Positions 1 to 9,110 of a DNA stretch of 64,000 nucleotides are shown here, in pieces. Made by a program: the position numbers and the translations under genes. The notes beneath the pieces were generated by a model. The model did not search any database, was not told the DNA's origin, and worked only from the letters and a program-made list of their open reading frames with translations. Every line of letters starts with the position of its first letter. Within the stretch, counting starts at the first letter, position 1. This DNA is from Streptomyces dysideae (lineage in GTDB: Bacteria; Actinomycetota; Actinomycetes; Streptomycetales; Streptomycetaceae), in the NCBI RefSeq assembly GCF_001514305.1, contig NZ_KQ949123.1, positions 1 through 64,000 on the forward strand. Direction: 5' to 3'.

Positions 1-1
1 C

Positions 2-313
2 CCCGCCTTCGGGCTCGGCTCCTACACGGAACTCCAGTCCTCCAACCCGGCCGTACTCGCCTTCCTCCGCGAGGCCCCCTCGACAGAGGGAAACGCGGAC
101 GACCTGGTCCTGTGCGTCAACAACTTCTCCCGCTTCGCCCAGCCCACCGAGCTCGACCTGCGTGAATACGACGGGCGCCATCCCGTCGAACTCATCGGCG
201 GGGTCCGCTTCCCGGCCATCGGTGAACTGCCCTATCTGCTCACCCTCGCAGGCCACGGCTTCTACTGGTTCCGGCTCTCCCGAGTCGCATCCCGCATCGG
301 CCGACGACTTTGA
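2..313 (+). CDS. treS: Trehalose synthase / maltose glucosyltransferase, C-terminal end (partial)
   Basis: Only the last 103 codons are in the window; the 5' part lies upstream. TreS interconverts maltose and trehalose in the cytoplasm and feeds maltose to maltokinase. The visible part is the C-terminal beta-domain, with a VNNFSRFAQP strand and a closing segment ending in HGFYWFRL, both typical of actinobacterial TreS. It stops 29 bp before the maltokinase start and sits in the usual treS-mak-glgB order, which supports the call. The catalytic GH13 core cannot be seen. Confidence 0.85.
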   Translation, partial: PAFGLGSYTELQSSNPAVLAFLREAPSTEGNADDLVLCVNNFSRFAQPTELDLREYDGRHPVELIGGVRFPAIGELPYLLTLAGHGFYWFRLSRVASRIGRRL

Positions 314-342
314 GCGTGTGCCGGCGAAAGGACGCGTCCACC

Positions 343-1710
343 ATGCAGAAGTCCGCATCCCTCAGACCGACCCGTACGGTCGTCGCCGACCCCATGGCCT
401 CGCTGGCCGGGCTGCTGCGCGAGTGGTTGCCGCGGCAACGCTGGTTCGCGGGCAAGGACCGGCCCGTCACGGACCTCGCCCTGCTGTCCATGACCGAGCT
501 GTTCCCGGGCTGTCTGCATCTGCTGATCCACGCCGATCACACGGGGATGCCCGCGCCCGGTGGCGCTTCCGCTCCCCCGGCCGGCGACTGCTACCAGCTC
601 CTGCTCGGCATACGCCAGCACCTGTCCCCGCGTCTCGGCCGGGCCCTCATCGGCCGCGCGGAGCAGGGGCCGCTGGCCGGTCTGACGGTCTACGACGCGT
701 TGCAGGACCCCCGGTCGGCGCAGCTGCTCCTGGAACGGCTCCGGCATCCGGGCACCTCGGGCCCCCTGCGTTTCGAGGCCGACCCGTCCGTGCCGGTGCC
801 GGCGGGGCTCGCGCCGCGGGTGCTGGACGCCGAGCAGTCCAACTCCTCGCTGGTGTACGGCGACGCGTTCATCCTCAAGGTGTTCCGGCGCATCCAGCCC
901 GGTGTGAATCCGGACCTGGAGGTGCCGGGTGCGCTGGCCGGGCAGGGCTGCCGCCGGGTTCCGGCGCCCGTGGCCTGGTTCCGGACGGCGCATCCGCAGG
1001 AGGCCACACTCGGCGTGCTCCAGCCCTTCCTGCCGGACGCGTCCGACGGCTGGACCCTGGCCCTGAACGCGCTCGCCTCCGGCGACGACTTCACGGCGGC
1101 GGCCCACGAACTGGGGCAGGCGACAGCGGAGGTGCACCTCGCGCTGGCGTCGGCGTTCCCCTCCCGGGCCCGCGCCGAGAACGGCCGTACGGCGGCGGCG
1201 ATGACCGAGCGCCTGGACTCCGCCGCGCACTGCGTACCGGCGCTCCGGCCCTATGTCGCCGGCCTGCGCACCGCCTTCGGCGCGCTCGCCGCCTGCGATC
1301 CCGGACCGGCCGCCCAGCGCATCCACGGCGACCTGCACCTCGGCCAGGTGCTGCGGGCCGGGCGCGAGTGGTTCGTCATCGACTTCGAGGGCGAACCGTC
1401 CCGCCCGCTCGCCGAGCGGCGCGGTGCCCAGTCCCCGGTGCGGGACATCGCCGGCATGCTGCGCTCCTTCGACTACGCGGCCCGGCAGCGCCGCCCCTGG
1501 CGCCCGGAGTGGGCGCGCCGCTGCCGGGAGGCCTACTGCGCGGGCTATGCCGCCCGTGCCGGCTGGGACCCGCGCAAGAAACACGGTCTGCTACGTGCCT
1601 ACGAGACGGACCGCGCCGTGTACGAAGTGCTGTACGAGGCCCGGCACCGACCCGACTGGCTTCCCGTACCGATGGCGGCGATCGAGCGTCTCGCCGTGAG
1701 AGGAGCCTGA
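343..1710 (+). CDS. mak: Maltokinase
   Basis: 455 aa. Phosphorylates maltose with ATP to maltose 1-phosphate, the donor for GlgE alpha-glucan synthesis. The protein has an aminoglycoside-phosphotransferase-like fold: the catalytic motif IHGDLHLGQVL begins at about residue 327 (Asp330 as likely base) and the metal-binding VIDFEGEP follows. An N-terminal RQRWFAGKDR motif is typical of the family. An in-frame TTG at 310 could extend the frame, but ATG 343 has a GAAAGGA ribosome site about 11 nt upstream and matches usual lengths. It lies between treS and glgB with 3 nt to the next start, so one transcript is likely. Confidence 0.93.
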   Translation: MQKSASLRPTRTVVADPMASLAGLLREWLPRQRWFAGKDRPVTDLALLSMTELFPGCLHLLIHADHTGMPAPGGASAPPAGDCYQLLLGIRQHLSPRLGRALIGRAEQGPLAGLTVYDALQDPRSAQLLLERLRHPGTSGPLRFEADPSVPVPAGLAPRVLDAEQSNSSLVYGDAFILKVFRRIQPGVNPDLEVPGALAGQGCRRVPAPVAWFRTAHPQEATLGVLQPFLPDASDGWTLALNALASGDDFTAAAHELGQATAEVHLALASAFPSRARAENGRTAAAMTERLDSAAHCVPALRPYVAGLRTAFGALAACDPGPAAQRIHGDLHLGQVLRAGREWFVIDFEGEPSRPLAERRGAQSPVRDIAGMLRSFDYAARQRRPWRPEWARRCREAYCAGYAARAGWDPRKKHGLLRAYETDRAVYEVLYEARHRPDWLPVPMAAIERLAVRGA

Positions 1711-1713
1711 CTG

Positions 1714-3924
1714 ATGGCCCTGCACGACACTTCCCTCCCCGAGCCGTCCGGACCGGGACGGTACGGCACCGCACCTCCCCTGGACCCCGCCGACCGCGGA
1801 CGCCTGCTGTCGGGCGCCCACCACGACCCGCACGCGCTGCTCGGCGCCCACCCGGTCCCGGACGGCATCGCCTTCCGGGCGCTGCGCCCGTTCGCCCGTG
1901 CGGTGAGCGTCGTGATCGACGGGCAGCGCAGAGCGCTCACCTCGGAGGAGGACGGTCTCTTCTCCGGCGTACTGCCACTGGACGCCATCCCCGACGCCTA
2001 CACGCTGCTGGTGTCGTACGACGACGGGGAGCACGAGGTCCACGACCCGTACCGCTTCCTCCCGGCCCTCGGTGAGCTCGACCTGCACCTCATCCGCGAG
2101 GGCCGGCACGAGCAGCTCTGGAAGGCGCTCGGCGCCGAGCCGATGACCCACCAGGGCGTGGCCGGCACCCGCTTCACCGTGTGGGCGCCGAACGCCCAGG
2201 GTGTCCGGGTCGCCGGGGACTTCACCTGCTGGGACGGGACGGCGTTCCCCATGCGGTCGCTCGGGGCGGCCGGGGTGTGGGAGCTGTTCCTCCCCGGTAT
2301 CGGTGAGGGCGCGCGGTACAAGTTCGAGATCACGTCCCGGTACGGCCACCGCTTCCTGAAGGCCGACCCGATGGCCCGCGCCACGGAGGTGCCGCCCGCG
2401 ACGGCGTCCGTCGTGACGTCCTCGCACTACGAGTGGGGTGACGCGGAGTGGCTGACGCGGCGCGGTGACGTTCCCGTGCACCAGGCGCCGTTCTCGGTGT
2501 ACGAGGTCCATCTGGCGTCCTGGCGGCCTGGACTGACGTATCGTCAGCTTGCCGAGCAGCTCCCGGCGTACGTCAGGCAACTCGGCTTCACGCACGTCGA
2601 GCTGATGCCGGTCTCGGAGCATCCCTTCGGCGGCTCCTGGGGCTACCAGGTGACCGGCTTCTACGCCCCGACCTCGCGGCTCGGCACCCCCGACGACTTC
2701 AGGTACCTGGTCGACGCCCTGCACCGGGCCGGCCTCGGCGTGATCATGGACTGGGTGCCCGCCCATTTCCCCAAGGACGACTGGGCGTTGGCCCGGTTCG
2801 ACGGGGATCCGCTGTACGAACCCGGAGACACCCGGCGGGCCGAGCATCCGGACTGGGGCACGTTCGAGTTCGACTTCGGGCGCATCGAGGTGCGCAACTT
2901 CCTGGTCGCCAACGCCGTCTACTGGTGCGAGGAGTTCCACATCGACGGGCTGCGTGTCGACGCCGTCGCCTCGATGCTCTACCTCGACTACTCGCGCGAC
3001 TCCGGCCAGTGGGCGCCCAATGTGTTCGGCGGGCGCGAAGACCTGGACGCGGCGGACTTCCTGCGGGAGGTCAACGCCACGGTGTACCGGCGCGTGCCGG
3101 GCGTCGTGACGATCGCGGAGGAGTCCACGGCGTGGGACGGGGTGACCCGGCCCACCGACAGCGGCGGACTCGGGTTCGGTCTGAAGTGGAACATGGGCTG
3201 GATGCACGACTCGCTCGGTTACATCCAGCACGAGCCGATCCACCGCAAGTACCACCACAACGAGATGACCTTCTCGATGGTGTACGCGTACAGCGAGAAC
3301 TACGTGCTCCCCATCTCCCACGACGAGGTCGTGCACGGCAAGCAGGCGCTGGTGTCGAAGATGCCCGGCGACTGGTGGCAGCGACGCGCCAACCACCGCG
3401 CCTACCTCGGCTTCATGTGGGCCCACCCGGGCAAGCAACTCCTCTTCATGGGCCAGGAGTTCGCGCAGGGCGCCGAGTGGTCCGAGTCCCAGGGGCCCGA
3501 ATGGTGGCTGCTGGACCCGGCGTACTGCGCGGCGGGCGACCACCGCGGGATGCAGGACCTCGTCCGTGACCTCAACACCGCCTACCGTGCGGCCCCCGCC
3601 CTGTGGCAGCGGGACACCGACCCGGGCGGCTTCCGGTGGGTCGTCGGGGACGCCGCCGACGACAACGTGTTCGCCTTCCTGCGCTTCGCCGCCGACGGCA
3701 CGCCACTGCTCGCGGTCTCCAACTTCTCCCCCGTGGTCCGCCACGACTACTGCCTGGGCGTCCCCGCCGACGCCGTCGCCTGGTGCGAGACCCTCAACAC
3801 CGACGCGGCGTGCTACGGCGGCGGCGACGTCATCAACCCCGATCCGATCAAGCCGGAGGACGGGCGGATCGAGCTTACCCTCCCTCCCCTCGCCACGGTG
3901 TGGCTGACGCCGCTCCCCGTGTGA
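1714..3924 (+). CDS. glgB: 1,4-alpha-glucan branching enzyme
   Basis: 736 aa GH13 enzyme that makes alpha-1,6 branches in glycogen-like glucan. In order: an N-terminal extension (to about residue 140), a CBM48 module (FTVWAPNAQGVRVAGDF), the GH13 barrel and a C-terminal beta-domain. Catalytic residues are visible: nucleophile Asp416 in HIDGLRVD, acid/base Glu469 in TIAEES, and transition-state Asp537 in ISHDEVVHGK. Length matches the long-N-terminus branching enzymes of actinobacteria. The AGAGGA ribosome site lies inside the 3' end of mak, so translation is probably coupled. With treS and mak it forms the polymer-building side of the GlgE route. Confidence 0.96.
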   Translation: MALHDTSLPEPSGPGRYGTAPPLDPADRGRLLSGAHHDPHALLGAHPVPDGIAFRALRPFARAVSVVIDGQRRALTSEEDGLFSGVLPLDAIPDAYTLLVSYDDGEHEVHDPYRFLPALGELDLHLIREGRHEQLWKALGAEPMTHQGVAGTRFTVWAPNAQGVRVAGDFTCWDGTAFPMRSLGAAGVWELFLPGIGEGARYKFEITSRYGHRFLKADPMARATEVPPATASVVTSSHYEWGDAEWLTRRGDVPVHQAPFSVYEVHLASWRPGLTYRQLAEQLPAYVRQLGFTHVELMPVSEHPFGGSWGYQVTGFYAPTSRLGTPDDFRYLVDALHRAGLGVIMDWVPAHFPKDDWALARFDGDPLYEPGDTRRAEHPDWGTFEFDFGRIEVRNFLVANAVYWCEEFHIDGLRVDAVASMLYLDYSRDSGQWAPNVFGGREDLDAADFLREVNATVYRRVPGVVTIAEESTAWDGVTRPTDSGGLGFGLKWNMGWMHDSLGYIQHEPIHRKYHHNEMTFSMVYAYSENYVLPISHDEVVHGKQALVSKMPGDWWQRRANHRAYLGFMWAHPGKQLLFMGQEFAQGAEWSESQGPEWWLLDPAYCAAGDHRGMQDLVRDLNTAYRAAPALWQRDTDPGGFRWVVGDAADDNVFAFLRFAADGTPLLAVSNFSPVVRHDYCLGVPADAVAWCETLNTDAACYGGGDVINPDPIKPEDGRIELTLPPLATVWLTPLPV

Positions 3925-3933
3925 GGTCCCGTC

Positions 3934-4167
3934 TCAGAGGATGAGGACCAGGGCGTACACCAGGAAGAAGGCCGCGACCACCACGGCGAGGACGAGGATC
4001 GCTGTCAGGGGTGCCTTGGCCCAGCCCTTGGGAGGGTTGCGGGTCTCCCGCGGGCCCGCGCCGGGCATGCTGCTCTCCGCGGGCGGGGTCTCGCCCGGGG
4101 GTACCGCGCCTCCGGGTTCCAGGCCGGTGGTGCGTTCGGGTTCCGGATCGGGATTCGTGCCAGTCAT
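3934..4167 (-). CDS. Small single-pass membrane protein (DUF6480-like)
   Basis: 77 aa. A polar, Pro/Glu-rich N-terminus (starting MTGTNPDPEPE) is followed by one hydrophobic helix at the C-terminus (LTAILVLAVVVAAFFLVYAL), so it is probably tail-anchored. The composition resembles the small Streptomyces family that I recall as DUF6480; function unknown. The frame runs open upstream to 4263, but ATG 4167 is chosen because the extra residues do not resemble the family. It is convergent with glgB, 9 bp between stops. Confidence 0.7.
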   Translation of the reverse strand: MTGTNPDPEPERTTGLEPGGAVPPGETPPAESSMPGAGPRETRNPPKGWAKAPLTAILVLAVVVAAFFLVYALVLIL

Positions 4168-4319
4168 GCCATCCGGGTTCCCCGAAAGCGCCGGGAGCAC
4201 CAAAGCAGGTCTTCTTGTCGGTTCCCGGTACCGTCCGCTCCCACCTGGGCTAGATTCGAGCACCGCCGATAACAGAACTCATCGGTGGAGTCACACCCGG
4301 TACACAACAGGAGCAGCGC

Positions 4320-6227
4320 ATGCGCGACTCGGCCCTCGCTCCCCCCGTGGCGCCGCCCCTCACCGGCGGGCTCGCCGACAGCCTCTTCGAGACGGCGGCC
4401 CTCGACCCCACCCGGCCGATGCTGGCGCGCCGCCCCGACGCCGCCTCCGACAGCTGGGAGGAGGTGACCGCCGTAGAGGTGCGGGACCAGGTGGTGGATC
4501 TCGCGAAAGGGCTGGTCGCGTCAGGGATCTCGCCGGGCCACCGGGTGGCCGTCATGGCCCGCACCCGGTACGAGTGGACGGTCCTCTGCTACGCGCTGTG
4601 GGCGGTGGGCGCCGAGGTCGTGCCGATCTACCCGACGTCGTCGCGCGACCAGGTCGAGTGGATCCTGCGGGACGCCGACTGTGTGGGCGTCGTGGTGGAG
4701 GACGAACAGGCGGTCATGACGGTCGGCTCGGTGTGCGGGGCACTGCCGCGGCTGCGGCATGTCTGGCAGCTGGACGCGGGGGCGCTGGAGCAGCTGGTGG
4801 GGCGGGGCGAGTTCATCCCGCTCGCCACGGTCGAGTCGCTGCGCCGGATCGTGCTGCCGGACTCCACCGCGGTCATCGCGTACACCTCCGGCACGACGGG
4901 GCATCCGATCGGGTGTGCGCTGAGCCACCGCGGGGTGGCGAGCCCGTGCGACACCCTGCTGGCGGGCTGGGGCCACACGGTGGTGCCCCCGGGAGGAGGG
5001 CAGCCCTCGGTACTCGCCTTCCTGCCGTTCTCCCATGTGTACGGCCTCATGGTGCAGGGCCTGTGCATCCGCGGCGGCATGCTGATGGGCCACGAACCCG
5101 ATCTGAACGAGGCGGCGCTGTCGTCGGCGCTGCGGTCCTTCCGGCCCACGTACTTCTGTGCCGTGCCGTCGGTCTTCGAGAAGATCTACAAGAACTTCCT
5201 GCGCACCGCCCAGCAGGCGGGCCGCGGCGCGCTGTTCGAGCGGGCCGCCGACACCGCGCGGGACTTCGCCGCCGCCCTGGAACGGCACCGGCTGGGCGGC
5301 GGGCCCGGTCCCGGTTTCGATCTGCGGCTGCAGCACGCCTTGTTCGAGCGGACGGTGTACCGCAAGCTGCGCGCCGCGCTCGGCGGCCGGGTGGTCCGGG
5401 CGACGTCCGGCGGCTCGCCCCTGAACCGTGAACTCTCCCTCTTCTACGAGGGGATCGGCCTCTACGTGAACGACGGCTACGGGCTCACCGAGACCTGCGG
5501 CGGCGTCACCGCGCAGCCGGAGGGGCGGGAGATGTCGGGGACGGTCGGGCAGGCGCTGCCGGGCACGGACATCCGGGTGGCCGACGACGGGGAGATCCTG
5601 GTGCGGGGGCCGGCGGTGTTCCAGGGCTACGTCCACGACGAGGCCAGGACGCGGGCCGCGCTGCGCGGCGGCTGGCTGGCCACCGGGGACCTCGGCCGGC
5701 TGGACTCCCACGGCTATCTGACGATCACCGGCCGCAAGAAGGACGTCATCAAGACGAGCAGCGGCAAGAGCGTCTCCCCGGCCGCCCTGGAGGAGCGGCT
5801 GCGGATGCATCCCCTGATCCAGCAGGCGGTCGTCGTGGGCGACAACCGGCCCTGCGTGGGCGCCCTGATCACGCTGGATCCGGACTTCCTGGCGTACTGG
5901 CGCGGGTCCCTGTCGGTGCAGAGCGACGAGCGGAGCCGGCAGGCGCGCGAGGAGAACGCGCTGCGGGAGGAGGTCGGGCGGGCCGTGGCGGCGGCCAACA
6001 GCGTGGTGTCGCGGGCGGAGTCCATCCGGGTGTTCCGGGTGCTGGCGGAGCCGTTCGACGTGACCAACGGGCTGCTGACACCGTCGATGAAGCTGCGCCG
6101 GGACGCGATCGTGCGGCACTACGCGCTGGAGATCGACGCGATGTACCAGGCGCGCTCGCGCCTGCCGCGGCAGAGCGGGCCGGACGAGTTGGCGCAGTGG
6201 GACGACGCGGACAACGTGTTCCGCTGA
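4320..6227 (+). CDS. Long-chain acyl-CoA ligase (AMP-dependent synthetase)
   Basis: 635 aa member of the FadD15-like adenylate-forming family, which activates fatty acids with ATP and CoA. The P-loop is YTSGTTGHPIG starting at residue 188; the usual lysine (GTTGxPKG) is replaced by Ile197, which is unusual. The A5-type motif NDGYGLTET, the hinge motif ITGRKKDVIKTSSGKSVSP and the C-terminal lysine in TPSMKLRR are all present, so adenylation chemistry is probably retained. ATG 4320 has ACAGGAG about 8 nt upstream. It stands alone, convergent with the next gene. Confidence 0.9.
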   Translation: MRDSALAPPVAPPLTGGLADSLFETAALDPTRPMLARRPDAASDSWEEVTAVEVRDQVVDLAKGLVASGISPGHRVAVMARTRYEWTVLCYALWAVGAEVVPIYPTSSRDQVEWILRDADCVGVVVEDEQAVMTVGSVCGALPRLRHVWQLDAGALEQLVGRGEFIPLATVESLRRIVLPDSTAVIAYTSGTTGHPIGCALSHRGVASPCDTLLAGWGHTVVPPGGGQPSVLAFLPFSHVYGLMVQGLCIRGGMLMGHEPDLNEAALSSALRSFRPTYFCAVPSVFEKIYKNFLRTAQQAGRGALFERAADTARDFAAALERHRLGGGPGPGFDLRLQHALFERTVYRKLRAALGGRVVRATSGGSPLNRELSLFYEGIGLYVNDGYGLTETCGGVTAQPEGREMSGTVGQALPGTDIRVADDGEILVRGPAVFQGYVHDEARTRAALRGGWLATGDLGRLDSHGYLTITGRKKDVIKTSSGKSVSPAALEERLRMHPLIQQAVVVGDNRPCVGALITLDPDFLAYWRGSLSVQSDERSRQAREENALREEVGRAVAAANSVVSRAESIRVFRVLAEPFDVTNGLLTPSMKLRRDAIVRHYALEIDAMYQARSRLPRQSGPDELAQWDDADNVFR

Positions 6228-6228
6228 G

Positions 6229-6780
6229 CTACTCCCCCGTGGTCAGCCGCACGGTGTTGGACCGCTCGCCGAGGACGAAGGCGCGGATCCGGTACGAGGC
6301 GTGCTGCTCGTCGGGCAGGGTGACGAGGTCGGTCGTGGTGGTGTTCGGGGCGAGGACGGCGACGGGGTCGTACCTGTCGCTGTTCCGTCTGCGGATCTCC
6401 AGGAGGAAACCGTCCTCGTCGGCGGAGCGGTCGGTCCAGGTGAAGCTGATGCCGTCCGGCAAGCCTGTCTGGAGGGGGCGGGACACGGGGCCGCGGTAGG
6501 CCCGCAGCCGGTAGTGGAAGGTCGTGTGCGGCACGAGGTCGGGGTGGCGGTAGTGCGTCACCTGCGGGGCCAGGTACCGCAGGACGGTGTAGGGACCGGC
6601 CTCCTCCGTCGCGAACTCCAGGACGTGGCCCGCGACTCCGGGCCTGGTGTCCCGCCAGTCGAGGTCGATGTCGGTGGGCGTCGCGAGGGCGCCTGCCAGT
6701 GGCTGTTCCTGCTCGGCCGAGCAGGCCGGCAGCGCCAGCGCGATCACCGCCGACGCTGCCAGGTAGGTCATCCTCCGCAT
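6229..6780 (-). CDS. Predicted lipoprotein with fibronectin type III-like repeats
   Basis: 183 aa. A short signal peptide ends in the lipobox LALPAC about 20 residues from the start, so the protein should be lipid-anchored outside the membrane. The rest looks like two tandem FN3-type beta-sandwich units (YRLRAYRGP and YRIRAFVLGERSNTVRL are typical repeat endings). No enzyme motif is seen. ATG 6780 is preferred over ATG 6771 because it gives an n-region. It begins 11 bp after the stop of the secreted jelly-roll protein gene, so the two are probably co-transcribed and may act together at the cell surface. Confidence 0.7.
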   Translation of the reverse strand: MRRMTYLAASAVIALALPACSAEQEQPLAGALATPTDIDLDWRDTRPGVAGHVLEFATEEAGPYTVLRYLAPQVTHYRHPDLVPHTTFHYRLRAYRGPVSRPLQTGLPDGISFTWTDRSADEDGFLLEIRRRNSDRYDPVAVLAPNTTTTDLVTLPDEQHASYRIRAFVLGERSNTVRLTTGE

Positions 6781-6791
6781 CCGGCGGCCGC

Positions 6792-7394
6792 TTACTTGCG
6801 CCAGAAGCGGATGCCGCTCCATTCCACGGTGGCCGGCCCGGTGCCGCTGTTGGTTCGGTAGGCGCCGAGCTTGTCGTAGAAGCTGCCGCCGGGGCTCGCG
6901 TAGGTGTGCTTGAGCGAGCCGTTGATGTAGGTGCGGTGCTCGGCGCCGACCTGGTGGACGGTGTTGACGCGGACGGTCGCGCCGACGGTCCCGGCGTTGG
7001 AGAGGGTGGTGCCGCCATGGACGGCGTAGAGCCTGCCGCCGCGTTCCACGGCGAGCATGAAGTAGGGGCCGGCGGCGGATTCGTTGAAGGTCTGCTTCAG
7101 GCTGATGCGGGTGCCGCTGAGGCTGGTGATGCGGAAGTAGCCCTCGAACTGGCGGGTTCCGCCGGTGTAGGTGGCGTAGCGGCGTTCAGCCCGTTGGTCG
7201 CCGCTCGCGGTGGCGCAGGTGAGCCGGAAGGTCAGGCCGTCGGCCTGACCGCAGCCGCGTTCCTGCACGGTGTGGCCGGGTGAGACCGACTGCCAGCCGC
7301 CGGGCTCGACTTCGGCGAAGGCGTGCGGGGCGGCGAGCAGCGACGTGACGCACAGCGCCGTGGTGACGGTGAGCGTCCGCAGGCGCGCGAGCAT
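6792..7394 (-). CDS. Secreted jelly-roll protein, alginate-lyase-2/PL7-like fold
   Basis: 200 aa. A signal peptide (TALCVTSLLAAPHAFA) predicts export. The mature part shows the pattern of small PL7-like or concanavalin-like secreted proteins: RRYATYTGGTRQFEGYFRI, an ISLKQTF strand, YFMLAVERGG, a RTYINGSLKHTY strand and a terminal EWSGIRFWRK. Whether it cleaves a polysaccharide is not shown; a binding role is also possible. A strong AGGAGG ribosome site precedes ATG 7394, and an 8-bp inverted repeat lies about 30 bp upstream. Confidence 0.65.
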   Translation of the reverse strand: MLARLRTLTVTTALCVTSLLAAPHAFAEVEPGGWQSVSPGHTVQERGCGQADGLTFRLTCATASGDQRAERRYATYTGGTRQFEGYFRITSLSGTRISLKQTFNESAAGPYFMLAVERGGRLYAVHGGTTLSNAGTVGATVRVNTVHQVGAEHRTYINGSLKHTYASPGGSFYDKLGAYRTNSGTGPATVEWSGIRFWRK

Positions 7395-7424
7395 CCTGCC
7401 TCCTGAGGGTGTGGGGGGTGACTA

Positions 7425-7444
7425 CCGTTCACGTGAGTGAACGG
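7425..7444. promoter_or_regulatory. Perfect 8-bp inverted repeat upstream of the secreted-protein gene
   Basis: CCGTTCAC, a GTGA spacer, then GTGAACGG: a perfect 8+8 dyad centred about 40 bp upstream of the start at 7394 on the minus strand. Position and symmetry suggest an operator for an unidentified regulator. No regulator gene is adjacent. Confidence 0.45.
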
Positions 7445-7713
7445 CGACTCAGTATTCGCACGAGCGTCTCGGACGCTAGGTCCAGACCAATAGCCCGTCA
7501 AGACCTTGCGCGTACACGTCTTTCACTCCCGAACCGGTGTGCTTTCACGCCAGGTCGGGCAGGGTGGCCATCGACGGGTTCAGCTGCCTGCCGCACCCGG
7601 CTGGCGGAACGGCCGTGGGCGCGGTGGGATCGATGGGATGCGAAGCAGCGATCCAGGGGCAGGCGAACGACGTCAAGGCAGAACCGCCTGGAGCCGCAGG
7701 AAGGAAGATCACC
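7445..7713. other. Divergent intergenic region between the secreted-protein and ndh genes
   Basis: The whole gap is 7395-7713 (319 bp). Apart from the inverted repeat at 7425-7444, no gene is supported. The ndh frame is open back to 7537, but the upstream peptide lacks flavoprotein features. Both divergent promoters should lie here; no convincing -35/-10 pair could be assigned by eye. Confidence 0.4.
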
Positions 7714-9081
7714 GTGACACGACCCAGGATCCTGGTGGTTGGCGCAGGCTTCGCCGGTGTGGGGTGCGTTCGCCGCCTGGAGCGCAAACTCTCCACCGAC
7801 GAGGCCGAGATCACCCTGGTGACGCCGTCCTCCTACCAGCTCTACCTGCCGCTGCTGCCCCAGGTCGCCTCCGGTGTGCTGACGCCGCAGTCGATCGCCC
7901 TGTCCCTGCGCCGCAGCCGCAAGTACCGCACCCGGATCATCCCGGGCGGCGCCATCGGTGTGGACCTCGCAGCCAAGGTGTGCGTCATCCGCACCATCAC
8001 CGACGAGATCGTCAACGAGCCGTACGACTACATCGTGCTGGCCCCCGGCAGCATCACCCGCACCTTCGACATCCCGGGGCTGACGGACCACGCGTACGGC
8101 ATGAAGACCCTCGCGGAGGCCGCCTACATCCGCGACCACGTCATCTCACAGCTGGACCTCGCCGACGCCAGCGACGACCCGGACGAACGGGCGGCGCGGC
8201 TGCAGTTCGTGGTGGTCGGCGGCGGCTACGCGGGCACCGAGACCGCCGCCTGCCTCCAGCAGCTGACCCACAACGCGGCCAAACGCTATCCGCGCCTCGA
8301 CCCGCGGCTGATCCGCTGGCACCTGATCGACATCGCGCCGAAGCTGATGCCCGAGCTGGGCGACAAGCTGGGCCGCGACGCCCAGGAGATCCTGCGCCGG
8401 CGCGGCATCGACATCTCGCTGGGCGTGTCCATCGCGAAGGCCGGGCCCGACGAGGTCACCTTCACCGACGGCCGGGTCATCCCCACCCACACACTGATCT
8501 GGACCGCCGGGGTCGTCGCCAGCCCGCTCATCGGCACGCTCGGCGCCGAGACGGTGCGCGGCCGGCTGGCGGTCACCGCGGAGATGTGCCTGCCCCGCCG
8601 GGACGGTGTGTTCGCGCTCGGCGACGCCGCCGCGGTGCCCGACCGGGCCAAGGACGAGGAGGGCGCGATCTGCCCGCCCACCGCCCAGCACGCGATGCGC
8701 CAGGCCAAGCGGGTCGCCGACAACGTCATCGCGAACCTGCGCGGTCAGTCGATGCGGCCGTACGAGCACAAGGACCTCGGTCTGGTCGTCGACCTCGGCG
8801 GCCGCGACGCGGTCTCCAAGCCGCTCGGCGTCGAGCTGAAGGGCCTGCCCGCACTGGTCGTGGCCCGCGGCTACCACTGGTCGGCGCTGCGCACCAACGT
8901 CGCCAAGACCCGCGTCTTCACGAACTGGATGCTCAACGCCGTCGCCGGCGACGACTTCGTGCGCACCGGCTTCCAGGCCCGGCGGCCCACCAAGCTGAAG
9001 GACTTCGAGTTCAGCGACGCGTATCTGACGCCGGAGCAGCTGCGGGAGCGGGTGGAGGGCACCGGCGGGAAGGCGCAGTGA
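7714..9081 (+). CDS. ndh: Type II NADH dehydrogenase (NDH-2)
   Basis: 455 aa from GTG 7714. Single-subunit, non-proton-pumping flavoenzyme that passes electrons from NADH to menaquinone at the inner face of the membrane. The FAD-binding Rossmann motif GAGFAG is at residues 10-15 and the NADH motif GGGYAG starts at residue 169. A second FAD contact, DGVFALGDAAAV, and the C-terminal amphipathic region typical of NDH-2 are present. The GTG has AGGAAGGAAG about 7 nt upstream; ATG-type starts further upstream would add unrelated residues. Confidence 0.9.
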   Translation: MTRPRILVVGAGFAGVGCVRRLERKLSTDEAEITLVTPSSYQLYLPLLPQVASGVLTPQSIALSLRRSRKYRTRIIPGGAIGVDLAAKVCVIRTITDEIVNEPYDYIVLAPGSITRTFDIPGLTDHAYGMKTLAEAAYIRDHVISQLDLADASDDPDERAARLQFVVVGGGYAGTETAACLQQLTHNAAKRYPRLDPRLIRWHLIDIAPKLMPELGDKLGRDAQEILRRRGIDISLGVSIAKAGPDEVTFTDGRVIPTHTLIWTAGVVASPLIGTLGAETVRGRLAVTAEMCLPRRDGVFALGDAAAVPDRAKDEEGAICPPTAQHAMRQAKRVADNVIANLRGQSMRPYEHKDLGLVVDLGGRDAVSKPLGVELKGLPALVVARGYHWSALRTNVAKTRVFTNWMLNAVAGDDFVRTGFQARRPTKLKDFEFSDAYLTPEQLRERVEGTGGKAQ

Positions 9082-9110
9082 GGGCTGTCCCGCGGGCCTC
9101 GGGGTGATGT

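Noticed and set aside
162..2075. Long plus-strand open frame overlapping mak and glgB
   Set aside because: Out-of-frame shadow of the two enzymes; Arg/Pro/Ala-rich, no motif, wrong codon-position GC.
1591..3744. 717-codon minus-strand frame opposite glgB
   Set aside because: Antisense artefact of high-GC coding sequence; Val/Gly/Arg-rich and without family features, while glgB has all catalytic motifs.
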